From: Plutella xylostella
Lineage: Eukaryota > Arthropoda > Insecta > Lepidoptera > Plutellidae
DNA length: 64,000 nt
Assembly (NCBI RefSeq): GCF_932276165.1
Contig: NC_064012.1
Span: 6,207,501-6,271,500, forward strand
Direction of reading: 5' to 3'
Shown here: positions 53,310 to 63,800 of the stretch, piece after piece
Layout: the number at the start of each line of letters is the position of its first letter
Numbering within the stretch: the first letter of the stretch is position 1
The notes under the pieces: model-generated
Databases searched by the model: none
What the model was told of the DNA's origin: nothing
Seen by the model: the letters and a program-made list of their open reading frames with translations, nothing else
Position numbers and translations under genes: made by a program

Positions 53310-56300
53310 GTAAGTGTTTATTACCAAAAATGTTATGTTTGTCCATTGAGCCAAGCACAAGGAAAAACTTTAATACTTACATAGCAATATTAAAGCAAAG
53401 TAAATATTATTATCTACTTATTCCATACAACTATAATGAAAGCTGCATACCAGCTTGCTTTATCATAAAAATATGAATTGAAAGTTACTCATTCCATAAA
53501 CATTCCATTCATCCTTTCTAATCACTCGAAACAGTGGCGGTAATTGCCGCTGAAAATAACCCTATTTCCTTACTATTTCAATTTGTCACATCTTATTTTA
53601 ATGATTTTTGGAGACCATACCTTAATTGTTAGTTGTAACACAAATAATGTAATGAAATTTCTACAGTCCACTGAAAAAAACTATAACAATAAGATTTTCT
53701 AAATTTGCGTGGTCTGAAACTTTGATATAATTTCCTAACTCTAGCTATTAATAATAATTATCTAAATAATGAAAAAAAAAACATACTTTATATTATGATA
53801 TTTTTTCCTGTTTTTGTAGGTACCCATACTTACAAAACCCTATTTACTATTCAATGATAATTATATGCTTTTAGTGTAAATTAATAATTCATATTACAAT
53901 AAACACCTTTATGGCATAAATATGGTGAGCAAGTCCAGTTCAAATTAGAATAACATGACATAACCATTTTATCCTGGTAGGAAATGAATTTATTTATCAT
54001 CTATGAATTGTGGAAATGAAGGGAATAAAATCTGAATAACATTTTAAAGAATCATACATCTTTATACAAGACAACCAATAAAATTAAACAACACAAATAT
54101 TGTTGAGTTGATAGTAATTTGATAGGTGCTTTACTGCATTTTATTAGTTTCTAAATTTACCAACAGTGGTGCTGATCAAGAGGTCATACATATTGCTATT
54201 GAATTACACTATCAACTTGAGTCAACAATATTTGTGATTCGCACACTGAAACAAAACTAAACCAACCTTTATTAAATATCTACAGTAATTTTTATTTAGC
54301 ACGTAGTACATTATTGTATACATATATTTTTAATGCCGGCATCCCCTATAAATAAATTAACCCTTCGCCAATGATGAAGTTTATAAATCAAGCCTAGAGC
54401 ACATTAGAATTACAAAAAAGTTCTATATTATATGAGTAATGATGCGAGCAAAATTAATTTTCGCCCTTATCAGCCTTGCTAGGGAGTCATACAATATATG
54501 AGTAATGATGTAAGCAGAATTAATTTTCGCCCTTATGAGCCTTGTTAGGGAGTCATACAAAATAGGTAATATTTTTAGTTGCCTAAATAATATGGCAACA
54601 GTATATCTCAGTAATACAGTTTCTCTTCTATGATGGTGATTCTTCTGGTGATGAATAGGAGTCAATGTAACTCCTATTCATCACTTTTACTTCCAAGGGT
54701 TAGGCATCACCACTACATCTCTAATGTTTGTCGCAGGTTTGAAATGTTACTGCAACAGTCAGAGCGAGAGTTGTCCCAACGAGACGTGTGAGACGGACGG
54801 GTTCTGCTTCGCGTCGACCTCTCGGCGCGACGGGCGCCAGCATTACACCTTCCAGTGAGTTACACCATTCCTCCACACCACAGACTAACTTAGTTTTAAA
54901 CTTGAATCACCAGTAGTAGGGAGAATACAATTAAAGGATTTATCAAATAGCTATATGGGACTCTAACTTAGGTGTGAAAGATACATAATCACTAAAAGAA
55001 TCAATACCTGGATCTCATAGTCTATAAAGGTGTGATCCGTATGTTTTACAGAGAAGTGTTTGCTATAGCCTTTTGAACAAAGTTGCAATATGTGTCTTTC
55101 ACATCTAATTTTCAGTCTTCGAAATAAAACTCAAGTCACTTTATTTATTTATTATGTACTTCATTGTTTTGCAAATACGATGTTAAACGATTAATGAAAT
55201 GGCCCGTGTAGAGAGGTGATATTAAACTGCCTGACCAATGGCTTCCCTCCCGAATTACCGTACATGTGCCGAAATGCATCAAACTATTGCTGTCAAACGG
55301 AGCTGTGCAACTCCGCGGGCGCGGCGCTCGCGCGGCTACCGCGGGCCCCCGCCCCGACCCCCGCCCCCGCCGGTAAGCCCCAGGCCTCCTGCATCGCAGC
55401 CACTTCCTCTCCGTGTGGTATTGAACTGCGAATAACAACAGGCTCGCTTGTATTATTTAGTGATTTGAGTACCTACTACTAAGAGTGCCCCCCCGGCGTC
55501 GCCAACTATTAGTATGTTTGGAATGATGTGACGCCCCGATAACAAAGACTTTTCCGAATGTGTGTTGGTTTTGCTTTAACCTACTAAACGTACTGTGTGG
55601 TGGTTCGCATTGCGGCACAGCTGCATCGAGCGTAGGTCTCTGATCCCCATCGAGCACCCCTTCACGTGCTCTACGACGCGCTCTAAGAATGAGTCAGTGG
55701 TGATCGAGTGTTGCGACAATGAGGACATGTGCAACCGCAAGCTGCGGCTGGAGCTGCCGCCGCCCGAGCCAGGTAACCCCGCCCCGCGCCCGCCGCCGCC
55801 CTAGCGCACCTCCGCTGCATGGCTCACTGTTTTCTCTTGTTTCTAATGTTACTAAAGTTTCCGTAGACCGGCACTGATCACTAATGCGCAGTTGTACGAT
55901 GTAGATGTTGGGGCCGCTCGAGCGTGTTCCCCCCAGGCGACTGGCCCATCTGGTGCCGCGCGCACGAGGCGCCCGAGCAGGTGTTCTGCTGCGCCACCGA
56001 CCTGTGTAACCGCGCCTTCGTCGCGCCAGGTACCCTGTGAGCGCCGCCGCCGCCGCCGAGCGGGGCGCGCTGTGTCCTACGTATTGTACCGTCTGTTCAT
56101 GGCATCACATGGGGGATTCATCACAGTACTCTAAACGGGATGTCCAATCGATGAGCTCGATCCGATTAATTTGTGTTTCAGTTGGATATAGATGTCACAG
56201 CATGACACGAGAACTAATAGAGATATAATAATGAAGAATGTAACGATGTATTGATTAATTGGTTGCTAGGGGTCGCGAATGTTCAGTTGATCTGCGGGAG

Positions 56301-59300
56301 ACATGTAAGTGATCGTTCGCCGGTATTCGTTACACCTTTTGCACAGTTTTCAAATGCGCATGATTTTATTTTGCTAACCCCTCTCTCTGTATTAACTTAG
56401 TACTAAATTTAATTTAACAACACCCTTAGCAAAGCTTATGAAGGTGACAGTCTATAGTTTTTAAATTAAAAGTAATTCCTATGGTAAACGGATCAATTGC
56501 ATAATAGACATAAGGATATTTAAGTATCACATTTCATCAATTCATTTACATTTCATCAAATATTCATTTTATGTGTTCACGAATAAGCTGAAAATTGACA
56601 CCATGATCTAATTATTTCACTACTTACTCATCCAATTTCATTATAAATATTCATTATCATTATCATACCGTGTTCATTGGTAAGTTAATTGGCACTCAAT
56701 ACAAAATTGGCACAATATGACTAAAGTTAATAAGAGTGTTTAACTCGGCATTTAACAAAGCGACCAAAATAACTTGAACTCTTATTTTTCGTTGAAAGTT
56801 ACGCACGTCTGGGTAGACGTCTAACTTTTGATATTTATATTTTGGGGAGTGAAGATGCTCATGTATATTGGTCGCAGAGTGCATGTTGTTTGTGTGGCAT
56901 GTTGCATGTGTGTGTATGTCTTGATTTATGCTTCAGTTCACAGATATAACCAAGTTGAGACTCAGACGGAAATATATTTGATATTGAAATATATTAGGTA
57001 TACAGGTGTTGCATGCTGTGATGCTGCACCCGTAGGTTTCGGTTTAGTATACCCTTTTTGCAACCCCATGTATATGCTGAAACTTTTCCGTCTGCGTTTC
57101 AGCTCGCGCTGTCTAGCATGATCTGTTATAATAATTATCTATTTGTTTATACTACAGGCCTAATAAGGTAAGTTTCATTTCACAAGATATTTTATTTGAA
57201 ATTTTTCCTTCATATTTCACCTTTAAGTTATTGCTCTTGTAATTTAATCCCCTCTCAACTGCTACTTGTATTTCCTTTCAACTTATTCAATTTATGGAAT
57301 ATTTTCATACGATTCTACTGAACTCCTAATGAGTGTAGGTACTTACACAACTTTCAACTTAAACCATTCCTTAAAAAAATATTGGCAAATTCTCAAGAAT
57401 CACATCACAAAACCCCCTTAACCCTTTACTTCTAAATATTAACCGTACCTACGTGTGCTAAAGAGTCGAGCCCGTCAGCGGGCACATGGCACGTCATCCC
57501 GTGGGTGATGGGCCTGGCGGTCCTATTCACTTGCGCGGCGCTCAGCCTGTGGTGGGCCAAGCGCTCGCGCAACCTGATGAAGCGAGGCTCAAGACCGCTG
57601 TTCTCCGGGGAGGATTCCATGTGTGAGACGCGACACCCCATCATGGGCACGGCTACGATCCGGGATATGATTGAGTTGACTACCTCGGGGTCTGGCTCTG
57701 GTAAGTGTTTATGACCTTTAATTCTTTGATGGTACTAGCTTTGTTTTACAAGATTATAATGTTTATCTCCTTTTATCCATGTAAATACGCCTTCTGATAT
57801 ACCTAATCTTTAACCTTATATCCCCTCGTCTTCCCTTAGTATAGACTACGAAACTCAGCAAACCATCAATTTATACCTACCTCTCTTAACAAGCATAATT
57901 GACCATATTCGATGCATAATCTTAAACTCTACATCCTCCTATCGTTCCCCAGGGCTACCACTTCTGGTGCAGCGTTCGATCGCGCGTCAGATCCAGCTAG
58001 CAGACATCATCGGCAAGGGTCGCTTCGGCGAGGTCTGGCGCGGCCGCTGGCGAGGCGAGAATGTCGCCGTCAAGATATTCTCGTCCAGGGAAGAATGCTC
58101 GTGGTTCCGTGAGGCCGAGATCTACCAGACCGTCATGCTGCGCCACGAGAATATTCTCGGGTTTATTGCTGCTGATAATAAAGGTAAGTATTGTTAGTAG
58201 TGGCGTGATAAAAGTCGCCACAGAAATCAGAGAGGAAGAATAAATCCAGCTATTTTCGTACCGCGATTGAAAATCGATCGCTGTTTTTAAATCTGACACC
58301 TAATGCTTGTGGGAATAGGTTACCTATTGTTAGGTATCGACTTTGAAACTGACGGCGTGTCATGTTTTTTGCGCAGTCTGTATATAAAATTCCCTGGCGA
58401 CCATGTTAACGTTGAATCGTAGACAGATTTCAAACTGAAATTTATACCATACATTATTTACGGATTGCTCCCATTTCCGTGCTGAAACTTTATGAATAAG
58501 TTATAAGCTGTCGTCAAAGGTCACATGAGATTTCGCTTTTAGATCAGCAGCTTTGGTCTGGCCGTGACTTAAATTTTGTGCCCCTTGTTCTGTGATCAAT
58601 AAAATATTTACATTTTTGTTCAGAGTTGGATAGTTATTTCAGATTTTATGTCTAGGTCTTCAGACACAAGTCATACGTTGCTTCCTTTAGGTAGAAACAT
58701 GTCTATTGCAACTGGTATTAAAAGAGAGTGAAGTAAGCTCCGCCTATCCCATCATTAAAGACTTTGATATTAACCATTAGGTGCTGAAATAACTTTTATA
58801 TATTTTAAGGTTTTAATGCAACAAACCTTTGCTTCACAGACAACGGCACATGGACGCAGCTGTGGCTGATCACAGACTACCACGAGAACGGCTCATTATT
58901 CGACTTCCTGACGGCTCGGACCATAGACACGAACACTCTCATCAAAATGGCGCTCTCCATCGCGACGGGCCTCGCGCATTTGCACATGGATATTGTTGGC
59001 ACTAAGGGTAAACTATTATCCTATTTCTATTGATGATTTCAATCAACCCAATACTTAATTAATTCTTAAGGTAATTCTCTACCACTTAAATTATAATACT
59101 TCCAAGACCTGAAAATAAATATGTTTGTTTAATAAAACCGACCGGGAACCGAACCCAAGACCTTTCACGTTTGTTCGAGCTGCACCATTTGGTTGTTGTA
59201 CTTATGCGAAATGCTGATGATGCAATACTGAATGCATAAGATTGAGGTCTGGTTGACTCCATAACTGCATCTGATTTGTTCTCATTCCAATCCCGACATC

Positions 59301-60611
59301 AAACGTATTTTAATCGAGGTCGTGTGCAAACTGTGTCCACAATATACAAATGTGAGGACGCATTTCTTATTCAAGGTAACGTCTCAGACTTACGCATTAT
59401 TTGTGAAGGTCACTAAATGGGTATACCTGAGCAGATACCATCGTGCAAATTCAGTCACAAAGTATCTTATCAGACGTATCGCTCGTTTTTATGTTCTTTT
59501 TCGTTCCAACGCGTTGGCTCAAGTACAGTACCAAATACTTTTAACTCCTTTTAGCCTAAGACAGTCAGCGGGAACTTTCTAAAAACATCTACATATCTCA
59601 ACAACCAATGATATGTATTGTCCCATCTTACGGAAAGGCTTCATTGGTGCGTTGCGTCGTCGCTGCCATATGTATTATTTATGACCGTTCATAGCAGCCT
59701 ATAGCAGTCCACTTCTGGGCGTAGGCCTCACCCAAAGCACCACACTTTATATGCGACGACGCAACGCACCAAAGGCGCCTCTTAGCCCACAAGACAATAT
59801 AACTTTATTAAAAAACACATAGCAGAAATTACGTTACAAAGAAAGAGTAACCACAATAGACGGCCATACCGCTAAAAGCGATCTACTCCAGGCAACCTTT
59901 GGGTAACCTAACCCCATAACCTCACCACCCAACAGGCAAGCCGGCCATAGCGCACCGCGACCTCAAGTCCAAGAACATCCTGGTGAAGAGCAACCTGAGC
60001 TGCGTGATCGGCGACCTCGGGCTGGCGGTGCGGCACAACGTGGCCGCGGACGCCGTCGACGTGCCCTCCACCAACCGCGTGGGAACCAAGCGGTACATGG
60101 CGCCGGAGGTATAGACACTTGTAGACCATATTTTTCATAAAAATATATTTTTGTGACGCCTATGAAGCTAAATCTTGAAATATTCGTCAAATATATATTT
60201 TTTTAAATGCGTCCATTGTAAAATAGTATTTTACCTAATACTATTTTGCCTGACGCCATATCGGAGAAGCTGTGATCGATAGATTTCGCATACATAATTA
60301 TTCGACATACCTCTCTGTCATAAGCATAAATAAGTTCCATTAATAATTTTATTCAACCTTTACAACCCCGTCCACAGGTGCTAGACGAGACAATGGACAC
60401 GCGTCAATTCGACCCGTACAAGCGGTCAGACGTGTACTCCTTCGGCCTAGTCCTCTGGGAGACAGCCAGGCGTTGTGGCGCCTTACCTGATGAATACCAG
60501 CCGCCCTACTACGACTGCGTGCCGTCAGACCCTGCGCTTGAGGATATGAGGCGCGCCGTGTGTGTGGAGAGGCGACGGCCGAATGTGCCTAATCGGTGGC
60601 ACTCGGATCCT
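53210..60611 (+). CDS. babo: Baboon, activin/TGF-beta type I receptor Ser/Thr kinase (3' end outside window)
   Basis: Type I receptor that phosphorylates Smad2 (Smox) after activin-type ligands assemble it with a type II receptor. Exons: 53210-53309, 54737-54854, one of 55212-55372, 55621-55772 or 55905-56029, then 57464-57700, 57953-58183, 58840-59007, 59936-60108, 60378-60611. All phases agree. Landmarks: Cys-rich ectodomain, one TM helix, GS box TTSGSGSG, glycine loop GKGRFGEV, VAVKIF, L45 loop ADNKDNGTW (ALK4/5/Baboon type, not BMP type), HRDLKSKN, IGDLGLAV, APE and SDVYSFGLVLWE. About 470 codons are visible; the final stretch of the kinase C-lobe is missing and should follow the Copia element. 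Confidence 0.96.
54737..54854 (+). CDS. babo: babo exon 2 (ectodomain, first half)
   Basis: Phase 1 to 2: GLKCYCNSQSESCPNETCET then DGFCFAS, the start of the activin-receptor domain with its CxC and sequon. Acceptor TCGCAG, donor GTGAGT. Confidence 0.92.
55212..55372 (+). CDS. babo: babo alternative exon 3a (ectodomain, second half)
   Basis: 161 nt, phase 2 to 1: EVILNCLTNGFPPELPYMCR, then SNYCCQTELCNS, completing the three-finger fold with its CC...CN end, then a Pro/Ala-rich stalk. Donor GTAAGC. Confidence 0.85.
55621..55772 (+). CDS. babo: babo alternative exon 3b (ectodomain, second half)
   Basis: 152 nt, phase 2 to 1: CIERRSLIPIEHPFTCSTTR, then IECCDNEDMCNRKL. It has the same position and Cys pattern as 3a but a different sequence. 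Acceptor GGCACAG, donor GTAACC. Confidence 0.88.
55905..56029 (+). CDS. babo: babo alternative exon 3c (ectodomain, second half)
   Basis: 125 nt, phase 2 to 1 if the acceptor is GATGTAG at 55904: CWGRSSVFPPGDWPIWCRAH, then VFCCATDLCNRAF. The FPP and CC...LCN positions match exon 3a. A stronger-looking CCCCCCAG acceptor at 55936 gives phase 1 and loses the first Cys, so I prefer 55905. Donor GTACCC. Confidence 0.72.
57464..57700 (+). CDS. babo: babo exon 4 (TM helix and GS domain start)
   Basis: Phase 1 to 1: WHVIPWVMGLAVLFTCAALS is the TM helix, followed by basic KRSRNLMKRGS and ending at the GS box IELTTSGSGS. Acceptor CTAAAG, donor GTAAGT. Confidence 0.94.
57953..58183 (+). CDS. babo: babo exon 5 (GS end, kinase N-lobe)
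   Basis: Phase 1 to 1: LPLLVQRSIARQI, glycine loop IIGKGRFGEVWRG, catalytic Lys in VAVKIFSSRE, then LRHENILGFIAADNK. Confidence 0.96.
58840..59007 (+). CDS. babo: babo exon 6 (L45 loop, hinge)
   Basis: Phase 1 to 1: DNGTWTQLWLITDYHENGSL then FDFLTA. The L45 residues specify Smad2/3-type output in this family. Confidence 0.96.
59098..59195 (-). repeat. Remnant of the second SINE family in babo intron 6
   Basis: Aligns by eye to the 35-kb SINE (cgggaaccgaacccaagacc against cgggaatcgaacccgggacc) but is diverged and truncated. Confidence 0.55.
59690..59750 (-). repeat. RTE 3'-end remnant in babo intron 6
   Basis: cagtccacttctgggcgtag gcctcacccaaagc. Confidence 0.55.
59936..60108 (+). CDS. babo: babo exon 7 (catalytic and activation loops)
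   Basis: Phase 1 to 0: KPAIAHRDLKSKNILVKSNL, IGDLGLAV (DLG in place of DFG, as in type I receptors), then NRVGTKRYMAPE. Donor GTATAG. Confidence 0.96.
60378..60611 (+). CDS. babo: babo exon 8 (kinase C-lobe), last exon visible
   Basis: Phase 0 to 0, 78 codons: VLDETMDTRQFDPYKRSDVY, SFGLVLWETARRC and RRPNVPNRWHSDP. The donor GTGAGT is followed within about 150 bp by the primer-binding site of a Copia element. Confidence 0.95.
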
Positions 60612-60756
60612 GTGAGTATTGTTTGGTGGTTTTTGTTGTTCTGAGGATTAATAGTTAGTTCTGTGTAACAAAATATACTCTGTGTGTGTACTCTGTGTGC
60701 TACTGTGCATTAATAAAAAAACTCTCTTGTCTGAATACCACCAAGTCGTTTTAATA

Positions 60757-60774
60757 GGTTATGGGCCCAGTCCC
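60757..60774 (+). other. Copia primer-binding site (tRNA-iMet type)
   Basis: Sequence ggttatgggcccagtccc just after the putative LTR, the copia-type internal initiator-Met tRNA primer site. Confidence 0.8.
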
Positions 60775-60823
60775 CGTTTTTTGCAGAAAAGTAATTAGTA
60801 TTTCAGTTTAATTTCGTACTAAA

Positions 60824-63800
60824 ATGGCAGCTAGTTATATAGTAAATGTTCCTAAGTTGAAAGGACGCGAAAACTACGACGAGTGGGCGTTCGCAGCCGA
60901 AAACTTTTTGATATTGGAGGGAATCGACATCAACATACAAGATGGAGGCAAAGACAAAGTCGACAAGACTGTTGATACTCAAAAAGCCAAGGCGAAACTT
61001 ATAATGACGATTGATTCTTCGTTATATGTTCATGTGAAAAGCGAAACTACTGTCGGAGGCGTGTGGAAAAAATTAAAATCCCTGTTTGATGACTCGGGAT
61101 TCACGAGAAAGATCGCGTTGCTACGAACTTTGATTTCCATTCGTTTAGAAGAAAGTGAGTCCATGACGGCGTATGTTACACAGATGGTGGATACTGCGCA
61201 GAAGTTACGAGGTACTGGCTTTGAGATAAACGAAGAATGGATAGGATCATTACTTCTAGCAGGATTGCCAGAAAAGTTTTCGCCGATGATAATGGCGATT
61301 GAGCATTCCGGTATCGCCATTAGTTCAGACGTCATAAAAACAAAATTACTGGATATGAGCAGTGAAGTTGGCTCTGTTGGCAGCAGTGGACCAGAGACAA
61401 GCGCATTCTTGTCTAAACGTTGGCAGCAAAAGAAAAAATCTTCCGCCAAAGTTGGCAGCACTGACACAACAAACAAGATGGCCTCGACGTCAAATGGAAT
61501 CAAAACAATAAAATGTTTTAAATGCAAACAGATTGGTCATTACATGAATCAGTGCACAAAACAAGTATCCAATGCATTCAGTGCAGTGTTTTTAAATGGA
61601 TCTTTTAACACAGACGATTGGTACATTGACTCAGGGGCGAGTTCGCATTTGATAGCCAGTCAAAACCGAATGCGAAATATATCGTATGAAAATGAAATTA
61701 AAGAAATAATTACTGCAAATAAACAGAAGATGCAAGTGGTGTGTACAGGAGATGTACCGATATCAACAATTGTGAATAATGTTGAGCATTCAAACATTAT
61801 TTGTGATGCTTTATGTGTACCAGGAATAACAACAAATTTGTTATCAGTAAGCAGACTGATTCAGAAAGGAAACAAGGTGCTGTTTAAGAACAATTTGTGT
61901 GAAATACGTAATCCACAGAACGTATTGGTGGGCATAGCAGAGTTGGTGAATGGGGTTTATAAGTTGATAACCAAGACAGAGAGTGTGTCGCTAACTGCAG
62001 CATCAGGCACAAGTACAAGTATGGTCTGGCACAGGCGACTTGGTCATATCAACAGTAAAGACCTAAATATCATGAAAGATGGAGCAGTGAAGGGAATATC
62101 CAATCCAGGCACAGCAGAAATAAGCATGTCAAATTGCAGTGTATGCTGTGAAGGCAAGCAGGCTCGATTACCATTCCCACAGAGCAGTACACGAAGTGAG
62201 ATGGTGTTGGAGATAGTACACGCTGATGTTTGTGGCCCGATGGAGCAAGCCTCGATAGGAATGTCTAAATACTTCCTATTGTTTGTAGACGACTTCAGCA
62301 GGATATCTTTCGTATACTTTTTGAAGTCCAAGAGCGAGGTATTTAAATACTTTAAAGAGTTCAAGTCTCTGGTAGAGAAGCAGACTGGAAAAGAAATAAA
62401 AATACTCAGGACAGATAATGGTGGAGAGTTTTGTTCTAAGGAACTCAATGATTTCTTAAAAGATGCAGGTATAACTCATCAGCTAACAAATCCTTACACA
62501 CCAGAGCAGAATGGGGTGTGTGAGAGACTAAATCGCACCATAGTTGAAAAAGCAAGATGCTTACTCTTTGATGCAAAGTTGCAGAAGAAACTGTGGGCAG
62601 AAGCGGTGAGTACAGCTGTTTACTTAAGAAACAGATCTCCAGTATCAGGACACCAGAAGACACCTTATGAGTTGTGGACCGGTAGTAAACCAGATCTTAG
62701 TCACATCCGTGTCTTTGGAAGCACTGTGATGGCCCATATTCCGAAGCAGAGACGACTTAAATGGGACAGGAAGGCAGCCAAGTATATCCTAGTGGGATAC
62801 TCTGAAAATATCAAAGGATATAAGCTGTATCAGCCTGAGTCAAACAGTTTTACTACAAGTCGAGACATAAGAGTCTTAAATGAGGGTGTGGAGACTGACG
62901 CAGTGATTGCTGTCACAGATGAGAGAGAGCCAGAACATGAAGAAACTGAGTCGAGCAATAATGATGGGAATAATAGTCAGTCAGTTGTTCCTAGTACATC
63001 ATCAGATTCTGAAGACAGTTTTCATGAGCCGCTGAATGAAGAGATACAGAAAGTTGAAGATCTTCCTGCGAAGCGTGTCAGGCGTAAACCAGACTATTAT
63101 GGTTTCTCGAACCTGTGTACTGAAAATGTCACGTCTCATGATGAGATGACACTCCAAGAAGCCCTGCAAGGACCAGAAAGGGCTCAGTGGAAACAGGCAG
63201 TTGAAGAGGAACTTCAGGCGTTCGAGTCCAATGACGCTTGGGAGATAGTTGATGTTCCAAGTGATCGGTCTATTGTGAAGTGTAAGTGGGTGTTAAATAA
63301 AAAAGTGGATATAGACAATAAAGTGCGTTACCGTGCCAGGCTTGTGGCAAAGGGCTTCACCCAACGCCATGGTGTAGACTATGTGGACACTTTTTCACCA
63401 GTTGTGAAACATTCAACACTGAGAATGTTGTTTGCTCTCAGTGTTCAGTGGGGGATGGATGTCACACACCTGGACGTCACAACAGCTTTCTTAAATGGAC
63501 ATTTGAAAGAGGACATTTACATGTGTATTCCTGAAGGTTTTCAGCATGCTGATGCTGATGGTAAAGTGTTAAAACTTAAAAGAGCCATTTATGGTTTGAA
63601 ACAATCCTCATTAGTTTGGTATGAGAGAGTGAGAGACTATTTATGTAAATTGGGTTTTAAAAATAGTAAGTTGGAACCATGTTTGTTTACAAAATATACA
63701 GAAGATGTTAAAATAATAATAACATTGTATGTAGATGATTTTCTGATTTTTTCTAACTGTGCTGTAGAGACAGAAAAGTTAAAGGCTGCATTAGGTTCAG

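Noticed and set aside
54423..54665. Frame with repeated ILYDSL.RLIRAKINSA words
   Set aside because: A short direct duplication (about 70 bp) in babo intron 1 read as protein; no coding evidence.
55936..56029. babo exon 3c starting at the strong CCCCCCAG acceptor
   Set aside because: Gives phase 1, incompatible with exon 2, and loses the first Cys; kept only as an alternative.
62044..62663. Minus-strand frames opposite the Copia integrase
   Set aside because: Antisense shadows of the gag-pol frame.
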